A stretch of 19,762 nucleotides of DNA, taken from positions 1 to 19,762 of the forward strand of contig NZ_DCLL01000050.1 in assembly GCF_002321025.1 (NCBI RefSeq), given 5' to 3'. The notes under the pieces are model-generated. The model did not search any database. It was not told where the DNA came from and was given only the letters and a program-made list of their open reading frames with translations. Shown piece by piece: positions 18,690-19,762 of this stretch. How positions within the stretch are numbered: position 1 is the first letter of the stretch; every line of letters begins with the position of its first letter. The translations under genes and the position numbers were made by a program. The stretch comes from Acinetobacter lwoffii. Its GTDB lineage: Bacteria > Pseudomonadota > Gammaproteobacteria > Pseudomonadales > Moraxellaceae.

Positions 18690-19243
18690 CAACTACAGAT
18701 ACAACAGAAATTGTCACGCGGCCGAAGTTGGAAGAACATGCGCAGCCGAGTATTAAGCGCTGGTTAAAACATTTCTTTTATATGCCGGCAACCAAGCGTT
18801 TTTTTTCCAAGCAGGATCAGCATGCGATTGCAGTGGCGGTTGAAGAGGCCGAGCATGGACATGTGGGGGAGATTCAGGTGGTGATTGAAGGCTGTCTGCC
18901 TTCACGATCTGCCTATTATCAAGATACCTTATGTCGGGCCCGACAGTTATTTGCTGAGATTGGTGTTTGGGATACTGAATATAACAGTGGAGTGCTGCTG
19001 TATTTAAACCTGTGCGAGCACAAGGTCGAAATTGTGATTGATCGTGGAATTAAAGATGCGACGACCCAGCAAGTCTGGGATGAAATCTGCCAAAATATTA
19101 TTCAGCATTTAGTCCAGCAGAAGTTTAAAGAAGGTGTCATTGAAGGAGTGAAGCAGATTGGACAAGTGCTAGATCAGTACTATGATCGTAAAATAGATGA
19201 TTTAAAGAATGAATTAGGGAATAAGCCGATTATACTGGGATGA
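18683..19243 (+). CDS. TPM-domain protein, no signal peptide
   Basis: The 186-residue protein carries a second TPM-like domain (about 38-170) with the family pattern GEIQVVIEG, NSGVLLYLNLCEHKVEIVIDRGI and KEGVIEGVKQIGQVL. Unlike the gene before it, there is no signal peptide or clear transmembrane helix, so it probably acts in the cytoplasm or at the inner face of the membrane. The start overlaps the previous stop by seven bases (ATGGTAA), which implies translational coupling. Three genes in a row, LemA lipoprotein, exported TPM protein and soluble TPM protein, suggest a shared envelope-related task, but no activity can be assigned from sequence. Confidence 0.8.
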   Translation: MVTTTDTTEIVTRPKLEEHAQPSIKRWLKHFFYMPATKRFFSKQDQHAIAVAVEEAEHGHVGEIQVVIEGCLPSRSAYYQDTLCRARQLFAEIGVWDTEYNSGVLLYLNLCEHKVEIVIDRGIKDATTQQVWDEICQNIIQHLVQQKFKEGVIEGVKQIGQVLDQYYDRKIDDLKNELGNKPIILG

Positions 19244-19251
19244 ACTATGTC

Positions 19252-19280
19252 AACTAACTGACAAAATTTGTCAGTTAGTT
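19252..19280 (+). promoter_or_regulatory. Perfect 14-bp dyad upstream of pilA (terminator stem or activator site)
   Basis: AACTAACTGACAAA (19252-19265) and TTTGTCAGTTAGTT (19267-19280) are perfect inverted copies around a single A. As RNA this is an 11-bp stem with a 7-base loop, 9 bp after the last TPM gene. No T-run follows on either strand, so it is a poor intrinsic terminator. Its centre is about 126 bp before the predicted pilA transcription start, a usual distance for a sigma-54 activator (PilR) site. Which role applies is open. Confidence 0.55.
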
Positions 19281-19365
19281 ACACAAAATAAAACACAATA
19301 ATTACAAAAATAAAAATATTTTTTTAAAGTGCTGTTTTTTCTCTCAATTTTATTATAATAAAATT

Positions 19366-19381
19366 TGGCACACTTAGTGCT
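19366..19381 (+). promoter_or_regulatory. Sigma-54 (RpoN) promoter of pilA
   Basis: TGGCAC (19366-19371) and TGCT (19378-19381) give the -24 GG (19367-19368) and -12 GC (19379-19380) separated by exactly ten bases, as sigma-54 requires. The predicted start of transcription is near 19392, giving a leader of about 60 nt before the pilA ATG. Major pilin genes of Pseudomonas and relatives are transcribed by RpoN with PilS/PilR, which supports the call. Confidence 0.8.
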
Positions 19382-19453
19382 AAATATAAAATTAAGCTAA
19401 ATGAGCTTTTCTTTAAGCTTATAAATAAACAAAAAACATTTGTGGAGAATGTT

Positions 19454-19498
19454 ATGAATACAGTACAAAAGGGTTTTACCCTTATTGATACTCCATAA
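19454..19498 (+). pseudogene. pilA: Type IV major pilin gene pilA, cut off after 11 codons
   Basis: The ATG has a good ribosome binding site (GGAGA, 19444-19448). The reading frame gives MNTVQKGFTLIDTP and stop. KGFTLI is the prepilin peptidase site and the start of the methylated N-terminal helix of type IVa pilins; cleavage is after Gly7. A pilin would continue ELM(I/V)VVAIIGILAA; instead the match ends at about 19486-19489 and unrelated AT-rich sequence follows, with a stop at codon 15. The required Glu5 of the mature pilin is lost. Intact promoter and leader with an abrupt break point to insertion or rearrangement rather than gradual decay. The remainder of the gene is not in the window. 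Confidence 0.85.
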
Positions 19499-19545
19499 GT
19501 GTCCATATAAAATGAACAATCCATAAGTAAGTCAATATGGACATA
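19486..19545. repeat. Repeat-rich junction sequence, possible transposon end
   Basis: Immediately after the pilin match there are two copies of TCCATAAGT (19492-19500 and 19520-19528), each followed by a GTC(C/A)ATAT segment, plus a 9-bp inverted repeat TGTCCATAT / ATATGGACA (19500-19508 and 19535-19543). Clustered short direct and inverted repeats starting at a gene break are typical of transposase-binding ends, for instance of Tn7-like elements. The TG at 19486-19487 could be the element tip. This is a pattern argument; no transposase gene is visible. Confidence 0.4.
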
Positions 19546-19562
19546 AAAATAATAAATTTGAT

Positions 19563-19628
19563 ATGAGGCATCAATATTATCTATTTCTACTTTTTTCAAT
19601 CTCCGTTTTTACTCATGCTCAAGAACTA
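19563..19628 (+). pseudogene. 5' fragment of a gene for a secreted protein, interrupted
   Basis: The frame from the ATG at 19563 reads MRHQYYLFLLFSISVFTHAQELG before running into the candidate insertion sequence at about 19629 and stopping at 19644-19646. The first 19 residues form a good signal peptide (basic n-region, hydrophobic core, THA cleavage site). No ribosome binding site is evident upstream. I do not recognise the protein; too little remains. It is unrelated to the pilin and probably arrived with the sequence that broke pilA. Confidence 0.4.
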
Positions 19629-19762
19629 GGGCGTGTCCTCATTTGAAAAATTGGTTTTAAATACTTAACCTGAGTTCGATATAAAAAAAGAGTAGAAAAA
19701 AAGCCCTGTTTTTGTAACATATTGGTTCTCAAGACAAAATATTATAAAACAAGGCTTCTCAA
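19629..19762. mobile_element. Possible terminal part of an insertion sequence, running off the window
   Basis: From about 19629 (GGGCGTGTCCTCATTTG) the sequence changes character and carries no reading frame, as in the non-coding end of an IS before its transposase. The adjacent CTA could include a TA target. The end contains an imperfect inverted repeat (19701-19712 with 19746-19757, 11 of 12 pairs) that may be a hairpin before a transposase start beyond the window. The family cannot be assigned, and no matching second end is in the window. Confidence 0.35.

Noticed and set aside
18350..18739. Minus-strand frame coding for a Pro-rich protein of 129 residues
   Set aside because: It is the complement of the Gly-rich end of the TPM protein; the poly-Pro run is a by-product of GGC/GGT codons and there is no ribosome binding site.
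19324..19599. Minus-strand frame of 91 residues across the pilA promoter
   Set aside because: It runs through the sigma-54 promoter and the pilin leader, is low-complexity AT-rich sequence and shows no family motif.
1..19762. CRISPR array, tRNA, rRNA or a complete new defence system
   Set aside because: No regularly spaced repeats, no cloverleaf or rRNA-like sequence and no defence gene families were seen; the only mobile-element signal is at the right edge.

Overview
The window looks like chromosomal DNA of a gammaproteobacterium, most likely the genus Acinetobacter. This rests on the gene order (mrcA/ponA, then divergent pilMNOPQ-aroK-aroB-SPOR gene-gltB-gltD, then lemA/TPM genes and pilA), moderate GC content, and protein sequences that read like Acinetobacter orthologues. 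No species is assigned.

Layout. (1) 49-2574, minus strand: mrcA/ponA, the bifunctional class A penicillin-binding protein PBP1a. (2) 2740-7856, plus strand: the type IV pilus assembly operon pilM-pilN-pilO-pilP-pilQ, with translationally coupled junctions (TAATG or ATGA) from pilM to pilP. (3) 7893-10426: aroK, aroB and a membrane-anchored SPOR-domain protein, continuing in the same direction. (4) 10427-10869: a 443-bp leader region with several small dyads but no gene. (5) 10870-16845: gltB and gltD, the two subunits of NADPH glutamate synthase (GOGAT). They are separated by a 72-nt spacer with a 10-bp perfect hairpin just upstream of the gltD ribosome binding site. A clear intrinsic terminator follows gltD. 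(6) 17028-19243: a LemA lipoprotein and two TPM-domain proteins in an apparent operon. (7) 19244-19762: the pilA locus. A textbook sigma-54 promoter (GG-N10-GC) and a good ribosome binding site lead into a type IV pilin leader (MNTVQKGFTLI). The pilin reading frame is lost immediately after and stops at codon 15.

The most interesting part is the last 280 bp. The pilin gene is cut inside the conserved prepilin motif by foreign sequence that starts with a repeat-rich stretch (two CCATAAGT direct repeats and a 9-bp inverted repeat). This resembles the end of a transposable element. It is followed by the first ~22 codons of a different secreted protein, and that gene is itself interrupted by what looks like the end of a second insertion sequence. 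The cell would therefore carry an intact pilus assembly platform and secretin but no major pilin at its usual place. Whether pilin function is lost or supplied elsewhere cannot be told from this window.

Apart from this end, the region is ordinary core genome: cell wall synthesis, pilus assembly, the shikimate pathway and nitrogen assimilation. I found no complete new defence or secretion system, no CRISPR array and no tRNA or rRNA genes.
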